In this document: in pieces, positions 9,081-17,715 of the stretch
Layout: every line of letters starts with the position of its first letter
How positions within the stretch are numbered: the first letter of the stretch is position 1
From: Sulfuricurvum sp.
GTDB lineage: Bacteria > Campylobacterota > Campylobacteria > Campylobacterales > Sulfurimonadaceae
Assembly (NCBI RefSeq): GCF_019163035.1
Contig: NZ_JAFLKV010000036.1
Coordinates: 1 to 43,371 of the forward strand
Direction of reading: 5' to 3'
DNA: 43,371 nt
Position numbers and translations under genes: made by a program
The notes under the pieces: generated by a model
What the model saw: the letters and a program-made list of their open reading frames with translations, nothing else
The model's database searches: none
Told to the model about the DNA's origin: nothing

Positions 9081-10433
9081 ATGGAGACCCATAGCAGACC
9101 TGCCATCCCTCAACTGGGGAGATTTTTGGATCGAACTGAGTTTATCACTCTTAATCGCCAAACACTAACCATCTTAGCTCGTCAACTTTTTGAAGAGATT
9201 CGTCACGGTAAAACCGATATCGGAGCAAATACTGATGAGTCCGTTTTGGTAGAAATAATCTTATCCCGATTGGATACGCTGTGTCATGATTCATTGATTC
9301 CTTTGATCAACGCGACAGGGATTGTTTTGCATACCAATCTCGGACGAAGCCCCATCGAAAAATCAATACTTGATGAAATGCAGGAGAGCATCGGGAGCTA
9401 CTGTAATCTTGAATTTGATATTGATAGCGGAAAACGAGGGGAACGCTACGGACATTTGACTAAAAAACTCTCATTTTTACTGGGATGCGAAGATGCCATC
9501 GTCGTTAACAATAACGCAGCAGCCGTCTTTTTGATCCTAAATACCTTCGCTAAAGGAAAAGAGACCATCGTATCGCGAGGAGAATTGGTAGAGATCGGCG
9601 GTTCCTTTAGAATTCCCGATGTGATGAGGGAGAGTGGAACCCTGCTAAAAGAGATAGGGACGACCAACAAAACCAAAGCCTCTGATTATACGGCGGCAAT
9701 CACTCCGCAGACGGCGGTTATGATGAAGGTTCACCGCTCCAATTTCTCCGTTGTTGGTTTTACCCATGAGGTAGCATTTGAAGAGCTGATACCTATTGCT
9801 CAGTCTAATAATGTTATCGACTACTATGATGCCGGTAGTTTGAATCTTTTCGACGCTCCCTATCTGGGGAATGAAACGTGTGCCAAAGCACTGTTTGAAC
9901 ACGCACCTTCCCTCGTTAGCTTTAGCGGAGACAAACTGTTGGGCTCCGTACAAGCGGGAATCATCGCCGGAAAAAAAGAGCTCATCGACAAAATCAAAAA
10001 AAATCAACTCTTACGGATGCTTCGAGTCGATAAACTGACGATGTCCGTATTGGAAAAAACCCTTACTCGCTATATCCAAAAAGGGCCTCAGGCGATAAAA
10101 ACCCATAAACTCTTATCTAAAACACTTATTGATATGCAACTACAGGCTGATTTTGTCCTCTCAGGGGTTGATCACTCATATAAACTTTCCACAGGTAAAA
10201 CATCCACCTATGCGGGAGGAGGTTCACTTCCACAGCATCTGCTAGAGAGTCTCGCACTAATTATCGAAGATCACCCTAAAAATGCCGAACGCACGATTAA
10301 AGCACTCCGTGCGCAGGGTCTCATTGCCCGAATCGAAAAAGATAGGGTTCTTATCGACTTACGCAGTATCGATGATGATGAGCTATCACAGGTAATGAAG
10401 ATTTTAAATACCGTTTTGGAGGAACGCCCATGA
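9081..10433 (+). CDS. selA: L-seryl-tRNA(Sec) selenium transferase
   Basis: 450 aa; NATGIVLHTNLGRSPI and SFSGDKLLGSVQAGII motifs. Confidence 0.95.
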   Translation: METHSRPAIPQLGRFLDRTEFITLNRQTLTILARQLFEEIRHGKTDIGANTDESVLVEIILSRLDTLCHDSLIPLINATGIVLHTNLGRSPIEKSILDEMQESIGSYCNLEFDIDSGKRGERYGHLTKKLSFLLGCEDAIVVNNNAAAVFLILNTFAKGKETIVSRGELVEIGGSFRIPDVMRESGTLLKEIGTTNKTKASDYTAAITPQTAVMMKVHRSNFSVVGFTHEVAFEELIPIAQSNNVIDYYDAGSLNLFDAPYLGNETCAKALFEHAPSLVSFSGDKLLGSVQAGIIAGKKELIDKIKKNQLLRMLRVDKLTMSVLEKTLTRYIQKGPQAIKTHKLLSKTLIDMQLQADFVLSGVDHSYKLSTGKTSTYAGGGSLPQHLLESLALIIEDHPKNAERTIKALRAQGLIARIEKDRVLIDLRSIDDDELSQVMKILNTVLEERP

Positions 10434-12262
10434 AAACCACTATAGTCGGTCTGGCCGGACATGTCGATCACGGGAAAACGTCACTTATTCGTGCATTAAA
10501 CGGTTTTGACGGGGATCAGACCCGCGAAGAGAAACGGCGCGGTTTGACGATGGATCTCAGCTTTACACAGATGGATCAACAGGAGAAACGGATATTTTTA
10601 GTCGATGTTCCAGGACATGAAAAATTTGTAAAACACTATTTGGCAGGGGTATTCGGTTTCGACGTTCTTCTACTGATTGTCGCGGCTAATGAAGGGATTT
10701 GTAAACAAAGTATTGAGCATCTCGAACTCGCGCATCTTGCCGGAGTAAAAAGTGTTATTTTGGTTCTTACCAAATGCGATCTGGTAGAACCGGATGATGC
10801 GGCAATCGTCGAAAAAGATATTTTAAACCTCATCGAAAATATCGGTTTAAAGAGTTTATTTTCAGCTCATGTAGGACGACATGATCCCTCCTCCTACGAA
10901 CAGCTCAAACATAAACTCTTCTCGTATGATTTACCGCAACGTCCACAAGAGCCTTATTTTCGTTACTATATAGATCGGAGTTTTTCCAAAGACGGCTATG
11001 GAACCATTGTCACCGGAACCGTTTTAGGTGGTTCCTTAAAAACCAAAGATAAAATCACTATTCCGCGACTCAAAACTACCGCTATTGTTAGAACGATTCA
11101 TTCAGGGCTGAACTATGTCCCCACTGCCCTTCCGAATGAGCGTATAGCCCTTAACCTCTCAGGCGTAAAATCGCATGATCTTAAACGGGGAGATATCCTT
11201 TGTACCCCTAATTTTCTACGCGGCTTCCTTCAGATTGATGTCATGATCACGCCTCTCAAAGGGGTGACACTTAAACATCAAAGTGAAGCGACGGTATACA
11301 TAGGTTCAGCCCGCCACAACGTCGTATTAAAAATCATCTCCGAACATGACACCTATGCTATTGCCATTTTTGAAAGCACCACCCCGATTTACGCCTTGTA
11401 TCGTGAAAAATTTATTCTGCGTGATGCGCAGGGGACGCTCGGAGGAGGCGAAGTCCTTAATCCCATAGCCGATCCTATGAAACGAAAACAAAAAAATGAA
11501 TTTCTTCTTTTGCTACAGCAGAAAAAACTCTCCGAAGCGTTTGCTATGCTGATGGAGATTCATAAGAAAGGTTTCGGTTTGATCGGAGCCTATCAGCGTT
11601 TCGGGATGGATCATACCTCTGCGCTTGAGTTAGCAATGGGAGTTGCGAATTCTTACCTCGATCATGATGAAAAAGTACTTTATCCCTCTAGCACGTTAGA
11701 GATGCTTAAAGAGTATATTCGAGCGATTTATAAAAAAAACAGACGTGCCCTCCTCTCTAAAAACTCGCTCCATTTACGGTTTATCTGGGCATCTGTCAAT
11801 CTTTGCCAAGAAGTCCTTACTCAACTCGAATCAAATGATGAGCTACAATTTAGTGAGGGGTTATACCGAAGTGTCCATTGTGATATTGAAGATATGCCGC
11901 AGTATATGGAAGAGTCTCTCTATGGTATTTTAGAGACACAGGGGTGGGCACCAGAAGCTCCGTATGTGATTTATGAAAGTCTCGATCTTGATCGTATTCA
12001 CGGGGACGACACGATGAAACGGCTCTGCAGTGCCGGAAAAGTGATTCGACTGGCGCACAATCTTTTTATCAGCGCACCTCACCTATCGCACACGATGCAG
12101 TATCTACGCGGAGTCATCAGTGACTATGGATATGTCGATATCGAGCTGGCCAAAACGCAAACAGGGCTAAGCCGAAAGTATTTGATAGCCTATCTGGAAT
12201 ATCTTGACCGATTTGAAGATATACAATGCGAGGGTACTCGCCGATCTTTGAAGGCGGCATGA
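10430..12262 (+). CDS. selB: Selenocysteine-specific elongation factor
   Basis: 610 aa; GHVDHGKTSLIRAL, DVPGHEKFVKH, TKCD GTPase motifs and C-terminal winged-helix region; 4-bp overlap with selA. Confidence 0.95.
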   Translation: MKTTIVGLAGHVDHGKTSLIRALNGFDGDQTREEKRRGLTMDLSFTQMDQQEKRIFLVDVPGHEKFVKHYLAGVFGFDVLLLIVAANEGICKQSIEHLELAHLAGVKSVILVLTKCDLVEPDDAAIVEKDILNLIENIGLKSLFSAHVGRHDPSSYEQLKHKLFSYDLPQRPQEPYFRYYIDRSFSKDGYGTIVTGTVLGGSLKTKDKITIPRLKTTAIVRTIHSGLNYVPTALPNERIALNLSGVKSHDLKRGDILCTPNFLRGFLQIDVMITPLKGVTLKHQSEATVYIGSARHNVVLKIISEHDTYAIAIFESTTPIYALYREKFILRDAQGTLGGGEVLNPIADPMKRKQKNEFLLLLQQKKLSEAFAMLMEIHKKGFGLIGAYQRFGMDHTSALELAMGVANSYLDHDEKVLYPSSTLEMLKEYIRAIYKKNRRALLSKNSLHLRFIWASVNLCQEVLTQLESNDELQFSEGLYRSVHCDIEDMPQYMEESLYGILETQGWAPEAPYVIYESLDLDRIHGDDTMKRLCSAGKVIRLAHNLFISAPHLSHTMQYLRGVISDYGYVDIELAKTQTGLSRKYLIAYLEYLDRFEDIQCEGTRRSLKAA

Positions 12263-12304
12263 TGGAAAAGTATCCCATTTTAAACCAAATTTATCGATTA
12301 TAAA

Positions 12305-12321
12305 GTAAACTATTTTTTTAT
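12305..12321. promoter_or_regulatory. Degenerate 17-bp operator candidate
   Basis: GTAAACTATTTTTTTAT, 2 mismatches to the 8749 site; 15 bp upstream of the GTG start at 12337. Confidence 0.45.
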
Positions 12322-12336
12322 TTTTATTCTTAAAGT

Positions 12337-13497
12337 GTGATGATGCAAAAAAACATTAAACCCATATCTCTCCTATTGCTTCTCATCACACTGATCGTAC
12401 TCTATTTTCTATTCCCTTTTGAACGCGAACATAAAAACGATATCGTGTTTGGTAGCAGTGCCGCACTTTCGGGTCCATTGCAAGACAACGGTATCGATTA
12501 TACGAATGGAATAGCGTGCGGATTTAAGGCATTCAATGATGCCGGCGGAATACAAAATCGCCACATCAAGCTACGTGTATTGGATGACCAATACGAGCCT
12601 TTCATCACGAGAAAAAATATTGATTCTTTAATGCGGGATCCGGATTTATTCGGTATTCTCGGCGTTGTCGGAACACCTACCTCCGAAGAGGCACTCAAAA
12701 TCACTGCCAGAACGCAAATACCTTTTTTAATGCCCCTCAGCGGCGCTGAGTTTTTATATAACTACCATTATGAGCATCTCTTTACTCTCCGCCCGAGCTA
12801 CGCCGATGAAGCACGCCGAATGGTTCATCATATGCAAAAACAAAATATTCAAAAGATTGCAATTTTTTATCAAAACGATAGCTATGGACTTGCATCACTA
12901 TATGCCCTCCAAGAAGCAGTTCGTCCCACATCCATTAAAGTAATTGCCGAGGGGGTCTACAATCGCAATACACTCTCCATCCATTATGCGTTTAATGAGA
13001 TTACGAAAGCGCAGCCTGATGCCGTTGTGATCGGAGGTGCCTTAAAGCCGACTGTCGAGTTTATCCGCAAAACGGCACAGTTTAACCCGAATCTTTCATT
13101 TTATACTTTCTCTTTTGTCGGCTATGAACCTCTTCGCAAAGCTCTACTATCGGAAAATTTAAAGAACATACCGATGTACATGACCCAAACCGTCCCTCCA
13201 CTGAGTAAAAATCTCGCTGAAATCGTCCTTTTTAAACGTCTTTATAAACACTATTATCCATTGAAAGAACCGACTTCTATAGCATTTGAGGGATATCTGG
13301 CATCACAAGTTATCCTTAAAGCACTGAGTAATTCCTCAACGCTATCACGTTCTTCATTTGAGCATGCCCTCTCAAAACTTGAATTTTCTCTTGTTGATCG
13401 ACAAATAATCCGTTATAGCAAGTCATACCATCGGGGACTGCAAAATGTCTACCTTTTACCGTTAAACTCCGAAACCGGAGGTGATGTCGATGAGTAA
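12337..13497 (+). CDS. Type I periplasmic binding protein (branched-chain amino acid/amide ABC-type), likely sensory
   Basis: 386 aa; N-terminal hydrophobic anchor, IVFGSSAALSGPLQDNG...AFNDAGGIQNRHIKLRVLDDQY; no permease/ATPase nearby; overlaps kinase gene. Confidence 0.8.
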   Translation: MMMQKNIKPISLLLLLITLIVLYFLFPFEREHKNDIVFGSSAALSGPLQDNGIDYTNGIACGFKAFNDAGGIQNRHIKLRVLDDQYEPFITRKNIDSLMRDPDLFGILGVVGTPTSEEALKITARTQIPFLMPLSGAEFLYNYHYEHLFTLRPSYADEARRMVHHMQKQNIQKIAIFYQNDSYGLASLYALQEAVRPTSIKVIAEGVYNRNTLSIHYAFNEITKAQPDAVVIGGALKPTVEFIRKTAQFNPNLSFYTFSFVGYEPLRKALLSENLKNIPMYMTQTVPPLSKNLAEIVLFKRLYKHYYPLKEPTSIAFEGYLASQVILKALSNSSTLSRSSFEHALSKLEFSLVDRQIIRYSKSYHRGLQNVYLLPLNSETGGDVDE

Positions 13498-15097
13498 GCC
13501 GTGCCGCTATCTGAATATTTTTTATCAACTATCATTGGGGATGAAGACTCGTATATTGATCGCTGTTACTGCATTAGGGATTCTTATTATCGGATTCATT
13601 GCGACATTGACCCTGTATGGAATGAAAAATAGCTTCGATAATTCCTTTCATTTACGCACTCTCTCAATCGCCCGCCTCCAGACGATCAAAGACGTTCATA
13701 CCCTCAACATACTCAATACCTACCGAGATATTATCGATAACCACACCGATGTAGAAAAAACCTATGAAGTCCTTAATATTCTTAAAAAAAACCTCGATTT
13801 ACGTTGGAATGAGTACTCTTTGTCACGACACGATATTCAAACCAATTTTTTTGATACTATGGATGAAACGATACTTTCAACGTTTCTTACCCCTATTCCC
13901 AATACCATTATGATTGATGAAGACGAAATCTATTCGAAAGCGAATCTCAATATTCAGCGTCTCTTAAAAACCATCGATACGATAACGGTTCTTTATAAAA
14001 ACAACCAACGTCCACAAGCCGATGCACTTATCAAAAGTGATCTTTACCCGATTTTAGATACTACTAACATCTATTTAGAACAACTGACGGCCTTTCATTT
14101 ACAACGCTCCATCTATGAAAAAGAGAAAACGGATCGTCTATTTGGTGCTACTTCGTGGGTGATATTCGTAATGATATTTGTAGTTCTAGGAATTTCAGTC
14201 TTTTTGGCTTATTTCATATTAGAACATATCAAAACACTTCATCAATCACTAGAAGATCGTGTACGCGACAAAACCAAAGAACTCGTAGATCTAAATACAT
14301 CCCTTGAACTTCGTATTACACATGAGATTCGTCAAAGCAGGCTAAAAGATGAAATGCTCCATCAGCAGGCTAAACTAGCGTCTATGGGAGAGATGATTTC
14401 CAATATTGCTCATCAGTGGCGACAACCGCTTAACGCACTCACTATCCTAATTCAAACTTTCCGACTAAAAAGCCGCAGTAATAAATTGACGCCGGAGTTT
14501 ATCGATTCTCAAGTCACCGAAGGTCTCCGCATCGCAAACACTATGTCCGATACTATAGAGAGTTTCCAAAACTACTTTAAGCCGAATAAAGTGAAAACCA
14601 TTTTTCCTCTCCTTGAGACGATTCGCCATGCCGTTAGCTTGATTGAGGGGATATTGCATCATGCGAATATAGACGTTGAATTCAATACGAAAAAGGAGAT
14701 TATGATTTCAGGCTATCCGAACGATTTCACCCAAATCATTATCAATCTCCTCAATAATGCAAAAGACGCATTACTGATCTCACCCGACAAACTCAAAATG
14801 ATACGAATTCACATCACTCACAAACCGGAAAAATCACTCTTGCTCATCCGTATTATCGACAATGGAGGGGGCATTCCCTCCTCCGTTCTTAAAAGAATAT
14901 TTGAACCTTATTTTACGACAAAACATCAATCCAGCGGAACAGGTATAGGATTGTATATGACTCAAAAAATCATAGCAGACCAATTCGAGGGGATGATCAG
15001 TGCGCAAAATATCAGATTGCTTTTTAATGAAACCTATTATAATTGTGCTTCTTTTAAAATCACAATACCACTATTCGAGATTGAGAGTAAAACATGA
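13481..15097 (+). CDS. Membrane sensor histidine kinase
   Basis: 538 aa; two TM segments, SMGEMISNIAHQWRQPLNAL H-box, NLLNNAKDAL, DNGGGIP, GTGIGLYM. Confidence 0.9.
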   Translation: MMSMSKPCRYLNIFYQLSLGMKTRILIAVTALGILIIGFIATLTLYGMKNSFDNSFHLRTLSIARLQTIKDVHTLNILNTYRDIIDNHTDVEKTYEVLNILKKNLDLRWNEYSLSRHDIQTNFFDTMDETILSTFLTPIPNTIMIDEDEIYSKANLNIQRLLKTIDTITVLYKNNQRPQADALIKSDLYPILDTTNIYLEQLTAFHLQRSIYEKEKTDRLFGATSWVIFVMIFVVLGISVFLAYFILEHIKTLHQSLEDRVRDKTKELVDLNTSLELRITHEIRQSRLKDEMLHQQAKLASMGEMISNIAHQWRQPLNALTILIQTFRLKSRSNKLTPEFIDSQVTEGLRIANTMSDTIESFQNYFKPNKVKTIFPLLETIRHAVSLIEGILHHANIDVEFNTKKEIMISGYPNDFTQIIINLLNNAKDALLISPDKLKMIRIHITHKPEKSLLLIRIIDNGGGIPSSVLKRIFEPYFTTKHQSSGTGIGLYMTQKIIADQFEGMISAQNIRLLFNETYYNCASFKITIPLFEIESKT

Positions 15098-15762
15098 ACC
15101 ATTCACTTAATAAATACAACATCCTGATTGTAGACGATGAAGTACCTATTTTAAATCAAATGTCATTTATCTTAGAAGACTTTGTCGCCAAAGTCTATAC
15201 GGCAACCGATGGGATCACTGCGCTAGAGCAGCTTTCTAAACATAAAATTGATATTGTTATTACCGATATTTTAATGCCGAACATGAATGGCATAGCCTTC
15301 ATCTCCGAAATCAAAAAACGAAATATTTCTCTCTCAGCTATCATTATTACAACAGCTCATTCGGAAACGAACTATCTTCTTGATGCCATTAAATTACGCG
15401 TGGACGGTTACTTGCTTAAACCGATTATGGCAGATGAAATGCTCGAATTGATTGATAAATCAATAGCCCTAAAAGCCAAAGAAGATGAATTATGGATCAA
15501 AGACCGTATGCTTGAGGGGATTAGTACCTTTGTCGGAGGAAAAAAAATAGAGATTATCCGTTATCTCTTCGAGCATGTTGACGCGGAAAGTGTCTTTTAC
15601 GGCTCCTATGAAGATATTATGCTCGCACTCAACGTTAGCAAGCCGACCGTTGTTTCAACATTTAGACAGTTGATTGAGGTCGGTATTGTTACCAAACTCA
15701 AAAATAAAATTTATCGTGTAAATGCTTCAGCACACAGCGAGAAAAGTGTGATTGAACCTTAA
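15094..15762 (+). CDS. Response regulator with C-terminal winged-helix DNA-binding domain
   Basis: 222 aa; REC ILIVDDE...DIVITDILMPNMNG...LKP; C-term ALNVSKPTVVSTFRQLIEVGIVTKLKNKIYRV. Confidence 0.88.
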   Translation: MNHSLNKYNILIVDDEVPILNQMSFILEDFVAKVYTATDGITALEQLSKHKIDIVITDILMPNMNGIAFISEIKKRNISLSAIIITTAHSETNYLLDAIKLRVDGYLLKPIMADEMLELIDKSIALKAKEDELWIKDRMLEGISTFVGGKKIEIIRYLFEHVDAESVFYGSYEDIMLALNVSKPTVVSTFRQLIEVGIVTKLKNKIYRVNASAHSEKSVIEP

Positions 15763-15773
15763 AAAAGGTTCAA
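15752..15773. terminator. Bidirectional hairpin containing both convergent stop codons
   Basis: TTGAACCTT-AAAA-AAGGTTCAA, perfect 9-bp stem. Confidence 0.65.
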
Positions 15774-16565
15774 CCATTTCATTGCACTCTCAAGATCATT
15801 ATACCCTTGTAGCTCATACTCTCCCGTTATAACCCATTTGGATAACGCCTCCATCTCCATCATTTTGGTGATGTCGCTACGCTGAGTATCCATCCCCAGC
15901 ATAAATTCGACAAATTCATTAACATAGGATGCATTAGGGGTAATGTTGGTGAAATTGCAATGCGAATACCCTCGACTTTTGTAAAACGGTCTGAGCGACG
16001 AACCGCTCAGTCCCAGTTCGATCATCCGCATCCATGTCGATGTGGCAAGGGCGATAGCGTCGTATTCGTTATTTTTGAGTTTTTCCAAAATATCGTATTC
16101 GCTTCGTCCGGTATCGCCGTGTTTCCCCAAATCACTATCCATACGGTTCATCGTATAATCGCGATTTGGCTCTAACCCTTGCTCTTTTAAATAATAGGCG
16201 GGGAGGATAAACGCCTGTGCCGAGTCACCACTGCCGAAACAGACCCGTTTATTTTTCAAATCTTCCAATGTTTGGATATTGGAATCTTGATGGGCGATAA
16301 ACATCGAGGTAAAATCGACATCACTGTCCCGCATCAAAAGTGCTTCCGCAAACGGAGCACGTTTTTTCGTCCGAAGCCACGCGACATTGGTATTCCACGC
16401 CAAATCGACTTTGTGATCCAATAGCGCTTGTACCTGTGTCTCGTAATTGGAGAACAGTACATAATCAAGATCAAATTTTTTCTCTTTGGCATAATCACGG
16501 ATGATCTCCCAAATGAGGACTACTTTCGGGTCATACGCGACCACGCCTACCATTAATGATGCCAT
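15759..16565 (-). CDS. PhnD/SsuA-type substrate-binding-like protein without signal peptide
   Basis: 268 aa; VGVVAYDPKVVLIWEI...VDLAWNTNVAWL...KRVCFGSGDSAQAFILPAYYL; begins directly at the mature-like fold. Confidence 0.75.
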   Translation of the reverse strand: MASLMVGVVAYDPKVVLIWEIIRDYAKEKKFDLDYVLFSNYETQVQALLDHKVDLAWNTNVAWLRTKKRAPFAEALLMRDSDVDFTSMFIAHQDSNIQTLEDLKNKRVCFGSGDSAQAFILPAYYLKEQGLEPNRDYTMNRMDSDLGKHGDTGRSEYDILEKLKNNEYDAIALATSTWMRMIELGLSGSSLRPFYKSRGYSHCNFTNITPNASYVNEFVEFMLGMDTQRSDITKMMEMEALSKWVITGEYELQGYNDLESAMKWLNLF

Positions 16566-16580
16566 GTGAATTCCTTTTAT

Positions 16581-17705
16581 TTAGGGTATTTGTTGTCCGG
16601 TTAACGCTTTGCCGAGCCAAACGCTGAGTACATCGGTTGAGGGAGCCATAACCGCAGCGGCATACGCATCTCTCAAATAGCGCTCAAGCGGAAGCCGTTT
16701 GCTGTATGCGTGCCCTCCTCCGACTTTCATCGCACGGCTGCATACGTCCACCGCATTAGTACTCGCTTCCAATCGAGCCGATATAATCAACGCCAGAGCA
16801 TCGCTGCGTCCTTCCAGCGCGGCTTGTGCCGCATTGAGCGTTAATGCTTTGGAAGCACTCGCCGAAGAAAAAAGTGCTGCGATATGCAGCTGTACGGTTT
16901 CGATTTGCGAGAGAGTCGAACCGTCAGTATATGCGCGTGACGATGCATACTCAATCGCACATCCGCTGGCCGCAAGCGATAAACCCGTATAGACGGAGGC
17001 AAGCCCCAGAATAAAGAACGGAGCAACCACATTAAAGACAATTCCGACACCGTCTCCGTGAGCACCTACAAGATGATCGTCGCTGATGGCAACATTCTCA
17101 TAATAGACAGGGACACTGGCATTTCCTCGCATCCCTAATCCGTCCCAAGCACTATCGTCATGACGCATCCCTTCCATCGTATTGGGAGTTGCGAAAACGC
17201 TCAGCCCTTCTCCTTCGGGATTTGCGGCTAAAACAAGATAATAATCGGCATGATGCGCCGAGGTCACAAAGCTTTTTTTTCCGTTGAGAAGATATCCGTT
17301 CTCCGTTTTTACCGCTTTAATTTCGGGATTGTAAAAATGGGTTCCTGTCCCTGTTTCACTAAATGCAAGTGCCAAAGCCAACTCACCCGAAGCGATTTTC
17401 GGCAAATAAAACTCTTTTTGCTCCGATGTTCCGAAAGCAACGATGGACATCGTCGCAACGTTATGCATCATGTAGCACAGCGCGGTTGTTGCACACACGC
17501 TTCCCAATGCCATACATGTTTCGACGTGATCGACAATGCTTCCTGATGCGCCTCCGTACTCTTTAGGGACGAGCAAACCCGTATATCCCTCTTTTTTAAG
17601 AGCCGTATAGGCTTCTTTCGGAAATACACCCTCTCTATCGGCTTGCACCGTATACGGCGCGACATGACATTGCGCAAAAGCGCTCACTTCTTCAAATAAT
17701 CCCAT
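16581..17705 (-). CDS. Acyl-CoA dehydrogenase-fold flavoprotein
   Basis: 374 aa; LALAFSETGTGTHFYNPEIKAVKTENGYLLNGKKSFVTSA, GGGHAYSKRLPLERYLRDA; canonical C-terminal YEGT segment replaced by VMAPSTD. Confidence 0.85.
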   Translation of the reverse strand: MGLFEEVSAFAQCHVAPYTVQADREGVFPKEAYTALKKEGYTGLLVPKEYGGASGSIVDHVETCMALGSVCATTALCYMMHNVATMSIVAFGTSEQKEFYLPKIASGELALALAFSETGTGTHFYNPEIKAVKTENGYLLNGKKSFVTSAHHADYYLVLAANPEGEGLSVFATPNTMEGMRHDDSAWDGLGMRGNASVPVYYENVAISDDHLVGAHGDGVGIVFNVVAPFFILGLASVYTGLSLAASGCAIEYASSRAYTDGSTLSQIETVQLHIAALFSSASASKALTLNAAQAALEGRSDALALIISARLEASTNAVDVCSRAMKVGGGHAYSKRLPLERYLRDAYAAAVMAPSTDVLSVWLGKALTGQQIP

Positions 17706-17715
17706 TTATTCTTCC

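Noticed and set aside
12337-13497. Branched-chain amino acid transporter binding subunit
   Set aside because: No transporter partners; translationally coupled to a histidine kinase, so a sensory role is more likely.
15759-16565. Calling the PhnD-like gene a phosphonate/phosphate ABC transporter component
   Set aside because: No signal peptide and no permease or ATPase in the neighbourhood.
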